From contig DAHVNW010000001.1 in NCBI GenBank assembly GCA_027319095.1, forward strand, positions 38,374-102,373: a stretch of DNA of 64,000 nucleotides, read 5' to 3'. A program made the translations under genes and the position numbers. A model generated the notes under the pieces. The model was not told the origin of the DNA. It saw only the letters and a program-made list of their open reading frames with translations, and did no database searches. Below are positions 34,410 through 43,526 of the stretch, in pieces; within the stretch, counting starts at the first letter, position 1; each line of letters begins with the position of its first letter. This DNA comes from a bacterium. Lineage in GTDB: Bacteria > SZUA-79 > Acidulodesulfobacterales > Acidulodesulfobacteraceae.

Positions 34410-34702
34410 TAATTATATACCCTGATTTACGTGTATTTATACTCTTAAACCATTCAATATTTTAACATAATAAGCTGGATAAAATAAATTAATAAAATTA
34501 ATAAATAAGTAAAGTTTTAATATTTTTATACAGATATATTATATATTTTTTTTATTTTTTTTATTTGGATTTTATTTTTGTATGTATGGTATAATAAAAA
34601 TTAAAGGTATAGCTAATTAAAGGTACGGCTAATATAATTCTTTAAATGTTAAATGTTTTTAATATTACGATAATGGATAATAATAAAAGAGGATAATATT
34701 AT
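34410..34702. promoter_or_regulatory. Divergent AT-rich promoter region
   Basis: 293 nt between rng (minus) and the small Cys-protein gene (plus). A TATAAT at 34590-34595 in the context TATGGTATAAT is a likely plus-strand -10, with TTGGAT (34565-34570) as a poorly spaced -35. No hairpin, ORF or repeat stands out. Confidence 0.4.
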
Positions 34703-34888
34703 ATGGATGAAAATGTTGTTTTATGCGCCGTTTGCAGTTGGAGAGGCGTTTGTAAAAAAAAGCATAGCGTATCCAGCGTTGAAATCTTTAACTGTCCCGA
34801 TTTTTCGAGAGACGTTTCTATTACTATTTCTGGCATCGAAGAATTAATGCATTTTATTAATAATTTTAAAAGCGACAGGATAAATTAA
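34703..34888 (+). CDS. Small four-cysteine protein of unknown function
   Basis: 61 residues, with C8 and C11 (CAVC), C17 and C31 (NCPDF) in a WRG-CKKKHS context. The pattern looks like a small zinc or iron-sulfur binding protein, and similar short proteins with C..C-WR..C...C-DF occur in deltaproteobacteria, in my recollection, next to SPOR genes. It is directly followed (1-nt gap) by the SPOR protein gene, so the two are co-translated. GAGG upstream (34691-34694) supports the ATG. I do not assign a function. Confidence 0.65.
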   Translation: MDENVVLCAVCSWRGVCKKKHSVSSVEIFNCPDFSRDVSITISGIEELMHFINNFKSDRIN

Positions 34889-34889
34889 T

Positions 34890-35552
34890 TTGAAAAAGGA
34901 TAAGATTTCTGCAATAATCGTATTTTTGGCGGTTATATTTATAGTTTTCGTATTCGGACTTTTCGTAGGCAAAAAATTATCCCTGAAAAGTTCTAAAGAA
35001 GGCATTGTTAAAGAATCGTCCTTAAAAAGTAAAAATTCGCAGTCGGGTATTTTAAATGCGGGCGGACATAAAATTATTTCTCCAGGAAGCATAAAATTTG
35101 CCCCTATTTCAAAATTAGCCGCTTTAAAAAAAGAAAGCGTTCAACCTGTCAAGGAACCGGCCGTTGCGCCAATTAAGAATAAAATTGTTAAGAAGCCGAA
35201 GGCGAAGGTCAAAATAATATACGTTAAAAAACCGGTATATGTTTATAAATATATTACAAAAAAGATTCCCGTTAAAGGTTCGCCTTCATCGCCCTTCAAT
35301 TCGAAAGTTTATTATGCCGTTCAGGTTGCCGCCTTTTCGAATTACGCGCAGGCTAAAGTTATGGCCGATAAACTTAATTCGATGGGATTTTTTGCCTATA
35401 TAATTCCAATAACCGTCAAAGGCAAAGAAGGAAATGCCGTTTACCAGCAGGTCAGGGTAGGAAAATTTTCTGCTGAAAGCGGAGCCAAATCGATAGAAAA
35501 CATTATAGCAAAAAAATTTAACGTCAAGCCTTATATTATCAAAATCGATTGA
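34890..35552 (+). CDS. SPOR-domain membrane protein
   Basis: 220 residues. One transmembrane helix near the N-terminus (IIVFLAVIFIVFVFGLF), a long Lys/Pro/Val-rich periplasmic linker (~70-130) and a C-terminal SPOR domain (YYAVQVAAFSNYAQAKVMAD, IPITVKGKEGNAVYQQVRVG). SPOR domains bind denuded septal peptidoglycan, so a role at the division site is likely. Start is TTG 34890, right after the small Cys protein stop. In related genomes argS usually precedes this gene; here it does not. A terminator follows at 35593-35627. Confidence 0.85.
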   Translation: MKKDKISAIIVFLAVIFIVFVFGLFVGKKLSLKSSKEGIVKESSLKSKNSQSGILNAGGHKIISPGSIKFAPISKLAALKKESVQPVKEPAVAPIKNKIVKKPKAKVKIIYVKKPVYVYKYITKKIPVKGSPSSPFNSKVYYAVQVAAFSNYAQAKVMADKLNSMGFFAYIIPITVKGKEGNAVYQQVRVGKFSAESGAKSIENIIAKKFNVKPYIIKID

Positions 35553-35592
35553 TAGTATTGTGATATTATATTAACCGGTATCAATTCGCTTA

Positions 35593-35627
35593 AAAAAGCC
35601 GGCAGTACGCCTGCCGGAAGGTTTTTT
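35593..35627 (+). terminator. Rho-independent terminator after the SPOR gene
   Basis: CCGGCAG (35599-35605) and CTGCCGG (35611-35617) form a 7-bp stem with a 5-nt loop, extended by A/T pairs outside, followed by GTTTTTT (35621-35627). Confidence 0.85.
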
Positions 35628-35777
35628 AATATCCGCTCCGTCCGGCTAAACCATCCGGCTGATTCAAACCAAATAAGAATTCTTTAGAACTCTTATCTTA
35701 ATACGAGAAGGTATTATTATTCCGTTAATTATCTTGATTTATTTATGCGGTATAATTATATAAAAATAATAAAAAAA

Positions 35778-35810
35778 TTTCTTGACAAGAAAAAATAAAT
35801 AATATATATT
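35778..35810 (+). promoter_or_regulatory. Promoter and palindromic operator of the peroxiredoxin gene
   Basis: TTGACA (35782-35787), a 17-nt spacer and TATATT (35805-35810) form a strong promoter. The -35 lies inside a perfect 15-bp palindrome, TTTCTTGACAAGAAA (35778-35792). A repressor bound there would block RNA polymerase, suiting a stress-induced gene. The transcript leader would be about 105 nt. The gap 35628-35923 otherwise holds only AT-rich sequence and an AAAGGAGG ribosome-binding site. Confidence 0.75.
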
Positions 35811-35923
35811 AAACAGTAATTATTATTATTTATTAAATTTATTTTGCTTAAGGTTCAGTTTATATTATTGTCGAAATTTATCTTTATATTTAAAACTTTA
35901 AATTTAAAAGGAGGTAATTTATT

Positions 35924-36547
35924 ATGTGTGAAGAACATTATGAAGAATTTGAAATTGCGGCTATAGGGAAACCGGTTCCGTCATTCGGAGAAATAAATAC
36001 TTACAATCCGAAGGCTAAAGGATTCGGAAAGTTTAGCATAGAAGAGGCTAAAAAGAGCAAAAAATGGACTATTCTCGTATTTTATCCCGCCGACTATACT
36101 TTCGTATGTCCGACCGAGCTTGCGGATTATGCCGAAAAACATGACGAACTTGAAAAAATGGGGGCGCAGATTGTTTCTATAAGCACAGATACCCATTTTG
36201 TCCATATGGCGTGGCAAAGGGACGAAAAACTTTTGGAAAAAGTGAAATTTATAATGGGCGCGGATCCGACGGGAAAAGTTTCGAGGCTTTTCGACGTTTA
36301 TGACGAAGCCAGCGGGCTAGCTTTGAGAGGCACGTTTATTATTAATCCGGACGGCGTACTTGTCGCTTCCGAAGTCAATTTCTATAACGTAGGCAGAAAC
36401 GCCGACGAACTCGTAAGGAAAGTAGAAGCAAATATATATGTTTCTGCCCATCCCGATGAAGTTTGCCCCGCAAAATGGCATAAAGGCTCAAAAACGATTA
36501 AACCCGGACCGGACGTAGTAGGCAAGGTTTACGAATCGTTAAAGTAA
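35924..36547 (+). CDS. ahpC: Peroxiredoxin, AhpC/typical 2-Cys type
   Basis: 207 residues. It reduces peroxides; peroxidatic Cys62 lies in YTFVCPTEL and the resolving Cys181 in DEVCPAKW, the typical 2-Cys layout. Conserved ADYTF, DTHFVHMAW and RGTFIINPDG follow. A strong AAAGGAGG ribosome-binding site precedes ATG. No AhpF partner is near, so the reductant (thioredoxin or rubredoxin type) is unknown. Its stop codon begins a 16-bp arm shared with the end of purC. Confidence 0.96.
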   Translation: MCEEHYEEFEIAAIGKPVPSFGEINTYNPKAKGFGKFSIEEAKKSKKWTILVFYPADYTFVCPTELADYAEKHDELEKMGAQIVSISTDTHFVHMAWQRDEKLLEKVKFIMGADPTGKVSRLFDVYDEASGLALRGTFIINPDGVLVASEVNFYNVGRNADELVRKVEANIYVSAHPDEVCPAKWHKGSKTIKPGPDVVGKVYESLK

Positions 36548-36669
36548 GGCAAACAAATCGGCCAAGGTGTAAATAAATAAAGCAAAGGGGAATAAGCGCG
36601 ACGACTTTCGGCGACCTTATTCCCCTTTGCTTTATTTATTTATTTGTTGTAATCGATTTGTTTGCCTTA
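36545..36669. terminator. Symmetric bidirectional terminator/palindrome between ahpC and purC
   Basis: Two nested perfect inverted repeats. Outer arms: TAAGGCAAACAAATCG at 36545-36560, beginning with the ahpC stop, and its complement at 36654-36669, containing the purC stop. Inner arms: 26 bp at 36571-36596 and 36616-36641 (core GCAAAGGGGAATAAG), around a 19-nt loop, flanked by A/T tracts that give T runs on both strands. It would terminate both convergent genes. Confidence 0.85.
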
Positions 36670-37395
36670 TATTTTGGAAGTAATATCATACACGCGTTTA
36701 TATGCTTCCTCAACGCCGCCAAGGTCGCGTCTGAACCTGTCTTTATCGACTTTTTCGAGTGTTACCTTGTCCCATAGCCTCATCGTGTCGGGGGTTATTT
36801 CGTCGGCCAAAAGCACGTTTCCGTTTAAAATTCCAAATTCAAGCTTATAGTCCACAAGCAAAAGACCGTTTTTATCGAAGAAATCTTTCAGGATTTCGTT
36901 AATATTAACGGCGATTTTTTTTGCTTCCTCTACGTCTTTAGGTTCTCCGAGGTCGAAGGCTTTTAAATAGGTTTCGTTTATCATAGGGTCTCCGAGTTCG
37001 TCGCTTTTATAGTACAGTTCTACCACCGGCGAGAGCAATTTAACGCCTTCTTCTACGCCCATTTTTTTGGCAAGGCTTCCGGCAGTGTAATTACGGACGA
37101 CGAATTCTACTGGAAACATTTTCAGGTGATGCACCAGCATTTCCCTCTCCGACAATTTTTCGATAAAATGGCTTTTTATGCCTTTGCTTTTTAACAGTTT
37201 AAATAAAGAAGACGATATTGCGTTATTGAATTCACCCTTTTGTTCAATCGTCCCCTTTTTTTGTCCGTTAAAAGCCGTAGCGTCGTCCTTGAAATAAGTT
37301 ACAAGTTTGCTTTCGTCTCCGCCGTAAAGATAAAGAATCTTAGCTTTGCCTTCATAAACTTTTTTGCGGCCTTTTTCTTCCGAAATTTTTTTCAT
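36667..37395 (-). CDS. purC: Phosphoribosylaminoimidazole-succinocarboxamide synthase
   Basis: About 242 residues. I use ATG 37395, with GGGAGG just upstream; the GTG at 37401 lies within that ribosome-binding site. SAICAR synthase joins CAIR with aspartate in purine synthesis. Conserved: YEGKAKILY, YFKDDATAFNGQKKG, MFPVEFVVRNYTAGSLAKK, LVDYKLEFG and ADEITPDTMRLWD. Transcribed from the minus strand and convergent with ahpC; no other purine gene adjoins. Confidence 0.96.
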   Translation of the reverse strand: MKKISEEKGRKKVYEGKAKILYLYGGDESKLVTYFKDDATAFNGQKKGTIEQKGEFNNAISSSLFKLLKSKGIKSHFIEKLSEREMLVHHLKMFPVEFVVRNYTAGSLAKKMGVEEGVKLLSPVVELYYKSDELGDPMINETYLKAFDLGEPKDVEEAKKIAVNINEILKDFFDKNGLLLVDYKLEFGILNGNVLLADEITPDTMRLWDKVTLEKVDKDRFRRDLGGVEEAYKRVYDITSKI

Positions 37396-37589
37396 AAACA
37401 CCTCCCATGTTTATAAAAACGGTTAAATTAAATTTATAGCAGATATTTTTATGGGGATATTTTAATATTAAAACGATTTAAAATCAATTTAAAATATTGA
37501 GTTTAATGCTGCATTTAAAATGTTGTGAAAATAATGTAAAATAGAAAAGAACATATGTTTTATGCTGAATATACAATATAAAATATAAC

Positions 37590-38399
37590 ATGAAAAGCAA
37601 CAATAAAACGCTGGTTTATGCTTTAATCGTTTCCTTTGTTATACATTCGGCGCTAATTTTATTTTTATTAAAATACGCCGGCGAACAAAAAAAACATAAA
37701 AAGACAAGCGTATATACAAGGCCTATTCTCGTAGAACCTTATAAATTTATTAAAAATCTCGGGAAGTCCAAGATTAAAAACCCAAAATACGCAAGCATTA
37801 AACCGCATTTTGCAAAAAAAAATACAAGGTTGAACGCGCCGTTTGCCTTTAGCAATGCCTCGTCCGCGCCGTTTCCGCTTACTCCGCCCGCTCAGGGATA
37901 CCATAGGGTTATAAGCAGTTCGCACATAATATCTAATAATACTAACGCCCAACAAAGGCATAACTCCAGGCTGAGCAGTCTTTTTCCTGCGGAAAAATTT
38001 TTTAATTATGCCGTGCCAAGCCGAAAGGGCGCAGGAATTAAAAATCCGCACCACGGTATAAAATCGGCCACGGTAAATCTTAATACTACTACGATAAAAT
38101 ATGCGTCGTATTTGCTTCACGTTAAAAATAAAATAGAAAACGTATGGGAGTATCCTTACAAGGCAAGAAGAAAAGGTTTATCGGGAATGCTGGTGATAGA
38201 ATTTTCGATAAACAGCGACGGCTCTATACATAGCGTCGCAATTTTAAGGCCGTCCGGCAGCAAAATTTTAGACAGGGCGGCTATTCAGGCGATATACGAT
38301 GCGGCAAGATATAACCCTTTTCCGCACTATTGGACAATAAAAAGGCTCAATATCGTCGGAACTTTTATTTACAGGCTCTCCGGCTTTTATGTTTACTAA
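37590..38399 (+). CDS. TonB-like energy transducer
   Basis: 269 residues. An N-terminal membrane helix (residues ~8-28, VYALIVSFVIHSALILFLL), a long Lys/Pro/Ser-rich periplasmic linker, then a TonB C-terminal domain (VWEYPYKARRKGLSGMLVIE, FSINSDGSIHSVAILRPSG, ILDRAAIQAIYDAARYNPFP). It would pass proton-motive energy to outer-membrane receptors. ExbB and ExbD are not near. The linker lacks the usual Pro-Glu/Pro-Lys repeats. No clear terminator follows; the 160-nt gap before ugd holds a small GCGCT/AGCGC hairpin. Confidence 0.85.
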   Translation: MKSNNKTLVYALIVSFVIHSALILFLLKYAGEQKKHKKTSVYTRPILVEPYKFIKNLGKSKIKNPKYASIKPHFAKKNTRLNAPFAFSNASSAPFPLTPPAQGYHRVISSSHIISNNTNAQQRHNSRLSSLFPAEKFFNYAVPSRKGAGIKNPHHGIKSATVNLNTTTIKYASYLLHVKNKIENVWEYPYKARRKGLSGMLVIEFSINSDGSIHSVAILRPSGSKILDRAAIQAIYDAARYNPFPHYWTIKRLNIVGTFIYRLSGFYVY

Positions 38400-38560
38400 C
38401 CGTTACCCCAGCTTAATTTATTATATGAAGCACGTCTTTTGCGGGCGCTGAGGAGCGCGGCGGGCGGGTTTATACGGGTGGATTTAACTTTTATTTACAT
38501 ATATAATTTTATGTTATAAAATGTCGTTAGAATTATTTTTTTAAATGGAGATTTTATTCT

Positions 38561-39877
38561 ATGAATATATCGATTGTTGGCGCCGGTTACGTCGGCCTGG
38601 TTACGGGAGTGTGTTTTGCGGATTCCGGAAATACGGTTTACTGCGTCGATAACGACGAAGATAAGATAAAATCTTTAAAAGCCGGCATAATCCCTATATA
38701 CGAACCCGGACTTAAGGAGCTTACGGATAAAAACGTAAAATTAAACAGGCTTTATTTTACTAAAGATTTACGGGATGCCGTAAAAAAAACAGACGTGGCA
38801 TTCATAGCCGTTGGCACTCCTCCGCAGGATAACGGGGAAGCCGATTTATCCAACGTTTTGAAGGCGGTCGAAATAATTGCGGATGAAATAGACTGTTTTA
38901 AAACCATAGTCGTTAAAAGCACCGTTCCGGTCGGAACGTGCAGGAAGTTGGAAAGTATAATTGCAAAAAAGACGAAAAACTTTTGCGTGGTATCCAATCC
39001 AGAATTTTTAAAGGAAGGAGCGGCAATAGACGATTTCCAAAGACCGGACAGGATAGTAGTCGGCATTAACTTTAAAAAGGACAACAAGAAGGAAGCTCAG
39101 GCGGCAAAAGAGATTATAGATGAAATATACGAGCCGTTCGTGAGGACCGGCTCGCCTATTTATTTTATGGATACTAATTCCTCCGAATTAACGAAATATG
39201 CCGCCAATGCCATGCTTGCGGTAAGGATAACCTTTATGAACGAAATTGCAAACCTGTGTTCCCTGACTGGAGCTAACGTCGATAACGTCAGGATAGGCAT
39301 AGGTTCGGACAAAAGAATAGGCAAATCTTTTTTGTTTCCCGGCATAGGCTACGGCGGAAGCTGTTTTCCAAAAGACGTAAAGGCGCTGTATCGGACGGCA
39401 AAAAAACGCGGTTACGAGTTTAAACTGCTTAAAGCCGCAGACGAGGCGAACGCTTTTCAAAAAGAGGTTGTAGCAGATTTTATACTCAAACATTTTAAAG
39501 GGGAGATAGCCGGTAAGACTTTCGCGCTATGGGGTTTATCGTTTAAGCCTAAAACTGACGATATAAGGGAAGCGCCGTCTTTAGCAATAATATCCAAACT
39601 TCTTTCTTACGGAGCGAAGATTAAGGCGTTCGACCCAATAGCCATGGACAACGCAAAAAAAGTTTTCTCGGAAATAGAATACGTCCAGGATATGTACGAT
39701 GCTCTTAAGGGTTCCGACGGGTTAATTATAGCGACCGAATGGAACGACTTCAGGGTTCCGGATTTCGATAAAATCAAAAACGCTTTAAAGGAACCCGTTA
39801 TATTCGACGGCAGAAACATATACGATAAAAAAAGGACGGCGGCAACCGGATTCCATTATTATTCCATAGGGAGGTAA
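38561..39877 (+). CDS. ugd: UDP-glucose 6-dehydrogenase
   Basis: 438 residues. It makes UDP-glucuronate with two NAD reductions. NAD fold IVGAGYVGLVTGVCFADSG, FIAVGTPPQDNGEADLS, the substrate segment FLKEGAAIDDFQRPDRIVVG, and catalytic Cys268 in GYGGSCFPKDVKAL. Product feeds capsule or LPS acid sugars. GGAG precedes ATG. It lies 7 nt before the mannose-1-phosphate guanylyltransferase gene, giving a nucleotide-sugar pair. Confidence 0.95.
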   Translation: MNISIVGAGYVGLVTGVCFADSGNTVYCVDNDEDKIKSLKAGIIPIYEPGLKELTDKNVKLNRLYFTKDLRDAVKKTDVAFIAVGTPPQDNGEADLSNVLKAVEIIADEIDCFKTIVVKSTVPVGTCRKLESIIAKKTKNFCVVSNPEFLKEGAAIDDFQRPDRIVVGINFKKDNKKEAQAAKEIIDEIYEPFVRTGSPIYFMDTNSSELTKYAANAMLAVRITFMNEIANLCSLTGANVDNVRIGIGSDKRIGKSFLFPGIGYGGSCFPKDVKALYRTAKKRGYEFKLLKAADEANAFQKEVVADFILKHFKGEIAGKTFALWGLSFKPKTDDIREAPSLAIISKLLSYGAKIKAFDPIAMDNAKKVFSEIEYVQDMYDALKGSDGLIIATEWNDFRVPDFDKIKNALKEPVIFDGRNIYDKKRTAATGFHYYSIGR

Positions 39878-39884
39878 ATTTATC

Positions 39885-41480
39885 TTGACTAACGTTATTT
39901 TATGCGGCGGAAGCGGAACGAGGCTGTGGCCGATTTCGAGGACTTATTTTCCAAAGCAGTTTTATAAGTTTATAAACGGCATGTCTTTGTTTCAGTTGAC
40001 TGTTTTAAGGAACAAAGCCTTGAGCGACGATTTTTTAATCGTTACGAATAAAGACCAGTATTTTATAGCATTAGACCAGCTTGACGAGATAGGCGTCAAA
40101 AACTGCAGGTTTATTTTAGAGCCGGTTCAGAGAAACACGGCGGCGGCAGTCGCCTTATCATGTTTCGACGCCGTTAAAAACGGTTCGGACGTTCTTTTCG
40201 TTACCCCTTCCGACCATCTTATCAAAAGCGAATCCTTGTATAAAAGAGTGATAGAAGCCGGAAAGAACGAAGCCTTAAAAGGCGGCATAGTAATATTTGG
40301 AATAAAGCCTTCGTGCCCCGAAACAGGTTACGGATATATAGAGGCGGCATTGGCGCAGGGGAAGGGGAACGCAGATGCGGGTACGGAAGCGCATGAAAAA
40401 AATATAAATATATATAAAAAGTTCGATAAGGCAGATGGTACGGCCGGCGCAGATAATAAAGATAATGAGGGCTGGTTTAAGCCGGAACCTGAGGCGATAG
40501 CGCAGGCTAAATATAATAATAATAAAGATAATTATAATTTAAATCCAATATCTGTTTCGAGCGTTTTATCATTCAAAGAGAAGCCCGATAAAGAAACGGC
40601 TATGGAATATATAAGCAAGGGCAATTTCTATTGGAACGGAGGAATGCTTTTGTTTAAGCCGGAAATAATGTTTGACGAACTTAAAGCTTTTTGTCCTTCC
40701 ATTTACGAAAATTCCGCTTCGGCTTACGGCAACGCTGCCATAGACGGGAATGGACAGATGATAAGGATTAAAGAACGCGATATGCTAAAAATAGAAGAAA
40801 ATTCCATAGATTTCGCCCTTTTGGAAAAAACCAAAAGTGTAAGAGCCGTTACGTCTAATTTAGAATGGTCAGACCTAGGCAATTTCGATTCGATTTATAA
40901 CGAGCTGGAAAAAGACGAAAACAATAACGCCGTTAATTCTAAAGACGACGTGGTGGGTTTTAACTCCAGAAACAACCTCATAATGTCCGGCGGCAAAATG
41001 ATTGCCGCTATAGACGTAGAAGGCTTGATTATAATAAATACCGACGACGCCGTTTTGATTTCCAAAAAAGGCTCTTCTCAAAACGTTAAAAAAATTGTCG
41101 AAGAATTGAAAAACAGGAATTCCGAACTCCATACGCATCATTTAACCGTCCATAGACCATGGGGCTCTTATACCGTCTTGCTTGAGTCCGCTCTTTATAA
41201 GCTGAAAAAGATTTCGGTAAAGCCCGGCGCAAAACTTTCTCTGCAAAAGCATTTTCACAGGTCAGAACACTGGATAGTCACGAGCGGAACAGCCGTAGTT
41301 ACGGTAGGCGATAAAGAAACGCTTTTAAGGGCTAACGAATCTACCTATATTCCTATGGGATTCGTCCACAGGCTCGAAAACCCCGGTCTGATTCCGCTGG
41401 TAATTATCGAAGCTCAGGTAGGAGAATATCTGAAGGAAGACGACATAGTCAGACTGGAAGACGATTATAACCGGTTGTAG
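39885..41480 (+). CDS. manC: Mannose-1-phosphate guanylyltransferase / mannose-6-phosphate isomerase
   Basis: 531 residues. The N-terminal nucleotidyltransferase (VILCGGSGTRLWPISRTYFP followed by KQF) makes GDP-mannose; FVTPSDHLI and FWNGGML-like YWNGGMLLF are present. The C-terminal cupin (HRPWGSYTVL, LSLQKHFHRSEHWIVTSGTA, YIPMGFVHRLEN) is the isomerase. A hydrophilic insert at residues ~154-222 splits the nucleotidyltransferase domain. Start is TTG 39885 with GGGAGG 9 nt upstream. Follows ugd. Supplies mannose, rhamnose or fucose precursors for the envelope. Confidence 0.94.
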   Translation: MTNVILCGGSGTRLWPISRTYFPKQFYKFINGMSLFQLTVLRNKALSDDFLIVTNKDQYFIALDQLDEIGVKNCRFILEPVQRNTAAAVALSCFDAVKNGSDVLFVTPSDHLIKSESLYKRVIEAGKNEALKGGIVIFGIKPSCPETGYGYIEAALAQGKGNADAGTEAHEKNINIYKKFDKADGTAGADNKDNEGWFKPEPEAIAQAKYNNNKDNYNLNPISVSSVLSFKEKPDKETAMEYISKGNFYWNGGMLLFKPEIMFDELKAFCPSIYENSASAYGNAAIDGNGQMIRIKERDMLKIEENSIDFALLEKTKSVRAVTSNLEWSDLGNFDSIYNELEKDENNNAVNSKDDVVGFNSRNNLIMSGGKMIAAIDVEGLIIINTDDAVLISKKGSSQNVKKIVEELKNRNSELHTHHLTVHRPWGSYTVLLESALYKLKKISVKPGAKLSLQKHFHRSEHWIVTSGTAVVTVGDKETLLRANESTYIPMGFVHRLENPGLIPLVIIEAQVGEYLKEDDIVRLEDDYNRL

Positions 41481-41514
41481 TATCGAATCTCTTCAGGAAT
41501 GCCGCGGTTTTAAA

Positions 41515-41591
<77 letters not shown>

Positions 41592-41855
41592 GTTATCATA
41601 TATACATAAGTGTAATTGAATTATTATATATTTTAATTAATTTTTTTGCAAGCTTAATTCATTCCCTTAAAATTGCCGGCAGAAACAGTTTAAAACGGCT
41701 TTAAAGCTATATAAATAGTGGTTCGCATTTCAATAAGTTTATTCAGTTTCCTTAAAATTTCCTTGATTTTTTCCGTTTGATTTATCATAATGATTATTAA
41801 TAAAATTAATTTAATCTATCGTCCAAAATTGCGCGAAAGGTGCGGGAATATTATT
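41592..41855. other. Leader of the glycine-cleavage genes, no riboswitch seen
   Basis: 264 nt upstream of gcvT. AT-rich, with one weak inverted repeat (AGTTTAAA...TTTAAAGCT, ~41689-41710). I looked for the paired aptamers of a glycine riboswitch and did not see the conserved blocks. No ORF of note. Confidence 0.4.
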
Positions 41856-43028
41856 ATGGATAATGCAGAAGCAAAAAAAACTCCATTATACGGCGAACAT
41901 ATTAAAATGGGAGCCAAGATTGTTTCGTTTGCCGGTTTTTTTATGCCCCTTTATTATAAAAGCATAATAGAGGAACACTTAAACGTAAGGAGCAATTCCG
42001 GAATATTCGATATAAGCCACATGGGAGAAATAACGATAAAAGGTAAAGACGCTTCAAGTTTCTTGGATTATGTTTTTACGGCAGACGTTTCAAAAATAGG
42101 GCGCGGCGAAATAGTATATTCTTTAATTTTAAACGAAAAAGGCGGAATAATAGACGACGTTACCGTTTTTAAATTTTCTGAAAGCGAATATATGTCTGTC
42201 GTAAATGCGGCGAATACCCAAAAGGATTTTTCCTGGCTGCACCATATGCAGGGCGAGTTTCAAAAAAAGGGCAAAGACGTTTCCGTAGAAAACATTAGCG
42301 ACTCGGTAGGACTGCTTTCCGTGCAGGGACCGAAATCAAGGGATTTGATTTATCCGCTTATAAGCGAAGCCGTTAAAATAGGAAAATGCGGGCTTTTCGA
42401 TTTTAGCTTCGAGCCCAAGCAAATTAGAGATTTGAAGCATTTTGAATTCAGTTGCGCCAATTTTAAAGGTAACGGTATAGAGGCGCTGATATCGAGAAGC
42501 GGATATACCGGAGAATTCGGATTCGAGATATTCGTACCCGCCGATAAAACCGCAGCGTTATGGAATTTTCTTTTGAAAAATTATAACCTTTCCAATCTTC
42601 TTCCGGTAGGTCTCGGAGCAAGGGATACATTGAGATTCGAGGCTGCTCTGCCGCTTTACGGACACGAACTCGACGAAACTATAAACCCTTACGATGCCGG
42701 TCTCGAAAAGTATCTTTCGGAATCGAAAGATTTTGTCGGGAAAGAATCGTTGAAACATGTTAAAAACAAAGAAAAAAGATTAATATTCTTTAAACTTTCG
42801 GGTAAGCAGATACCGAGGCATTCTCAGAGGATACTCGACGAAAACCTTAAGCCTATCGGCTGCATCGCAAGCGGAACATACAGCCCCTCAAATAAGTTTC
42901 CGATAGGCAGCGCTTATATTTCAGATGCGGGGGTCAACCCTTCTTTTTTAAAAAATTTTTTTATAGACATAAGGGGAAATTTCGAAAAAGCCGAAGTCGT
43001 TTCGCCGCCTTTTCATAAAAAACGTTAA
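41856..43028 (+). CDS. gcvT: Glycine cleavage T protein (aminomethyltransferase)
   Basis: About 390 residues from ATG 41856; the frame is open further upstream to 41790 but that part (INKINLIYRPKLRERC) is not family-like and the in-frame ATG at 41856 has GGGA upstream. T protein moves the C1 unit from lipoyl-H protein to tetrahydrofolate. Conserved: KMGAKIVSFAGFFMPLYY, GIFDISHMGEI, SVQGPKSRDL, SRSGYTGEFGFEIF, LGARDTLRFEAALPLYG, and CIASGTYSPS. First gene of a gcvT-H-PA-PB run. Confidence 0.95.
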   Translation: MDNAEAKKTPLYGEHIKMGAKIVSFAGFFMPLYYKSIIEEHLNVRSNSGIFDISHMGEITIKGKDASSFLDYVFTADVSKIGRGEIVYSLILNEKGGIIDDVTVFKFSESEYMSVVNAANTQKDFSWLHHMQGEFQKKGKDVSVENISDSVGLLSVQGPKSRDLIYPLISEAVKIGKCGLFDFSFEPKQIRDLKHFEFSCANFKGNGIEALISRSGYTGEFGFEIFVPADKTAALWNFLLKNYNLSNLLPVGLGARDTLRFEAALPLYGHELDETINPYDAGLEKYLSESKDFVGKESLKHVKNKEKRLIFFKLSGKQIPRHSQRILDENLKPIGCIASGTYSPSNKFPIGSAYISDAGVNPSFLKNFFIDIRGNFEKAEVVSPPFHKKR

Positions 43029-43130
43029 AACAGGTTTTTGCTCGCAAATAAAACTAAGCTTGTCCGAAAATATAATTAATCTAAATATATAAATACAAAT
43101 AAAATTAAAATCAATTTTAAGAGGTTAAAA

Positions 43131-43526
43131 ATGAATAAAGACGGGCTTTTTTATTTCTCTAAATCGCATGAATGGATAGGTAAAGATTCAAATAGCAATA
43201 AATATCGTATCGGAATTTCAGATTTTGCGCAGTCCGAACTTGGCGACGTAGTTTACGTTTTTCTTCCGGAATCAGGCAAAACATATAGGAAAGACGAAAA
43301 AATCGGAGAAATAGAATCAGTTAAGTCGGTATCGGAAATTTATTCGCCTGCCGATATTAAAATTATTTCTATAAATTCCAACCTGAACGATACGCCCGAA
43401 CTTATAAACCATGATCCTTTCGGAGCCGGTTATATAGCGGAAGTAGAGCCGTTAAACCCCGCCGATTTAAATATTTTAATGGACGATAATTCATACCGGA
43501 TTTTCATAGTTTCGCATCATGAATAA
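43131..43526 (+). CDS. gcvH: Glycine cleavage H protein
   Basis: 131 residues. The lipoyl carrier of the complex: lipoylated Lys near residue 65 in IESVKSVSEIYSP, with the family's HEWIGKDS..YRIGISDFAQ, GDVVYVFLPESG and LINHDPFGAGYI. AGAGG precedes ATG. It overlaps gcvPA by 8 nt. Slightly longer N-terminal half than usual. Confidence 0.96.
   Translation: MNKDGLFYFSKSHEWIGKDSNSNKYRIGISDFAQSELGDVVYVFLPESGKTYRKDEKIGEIESVKSVSEIYSPADIKIISINSNLNDTPELINHDPFGAGYIAEVEPLNPADLNILMDDNSYRIFIVSHHE

Noticed and set aside
38400..38560. Terminator after the TonB-like gene
   Set aside because: The GCGCT/AGCGC hairpin is short and not followed by a T run.
41592..41855. Glycine riboswitch before gcvT
   Set aside because: None of the paired conserved glycine-aptamer blocks is visible; only AT-rich sequence and one weak inverted repeat.
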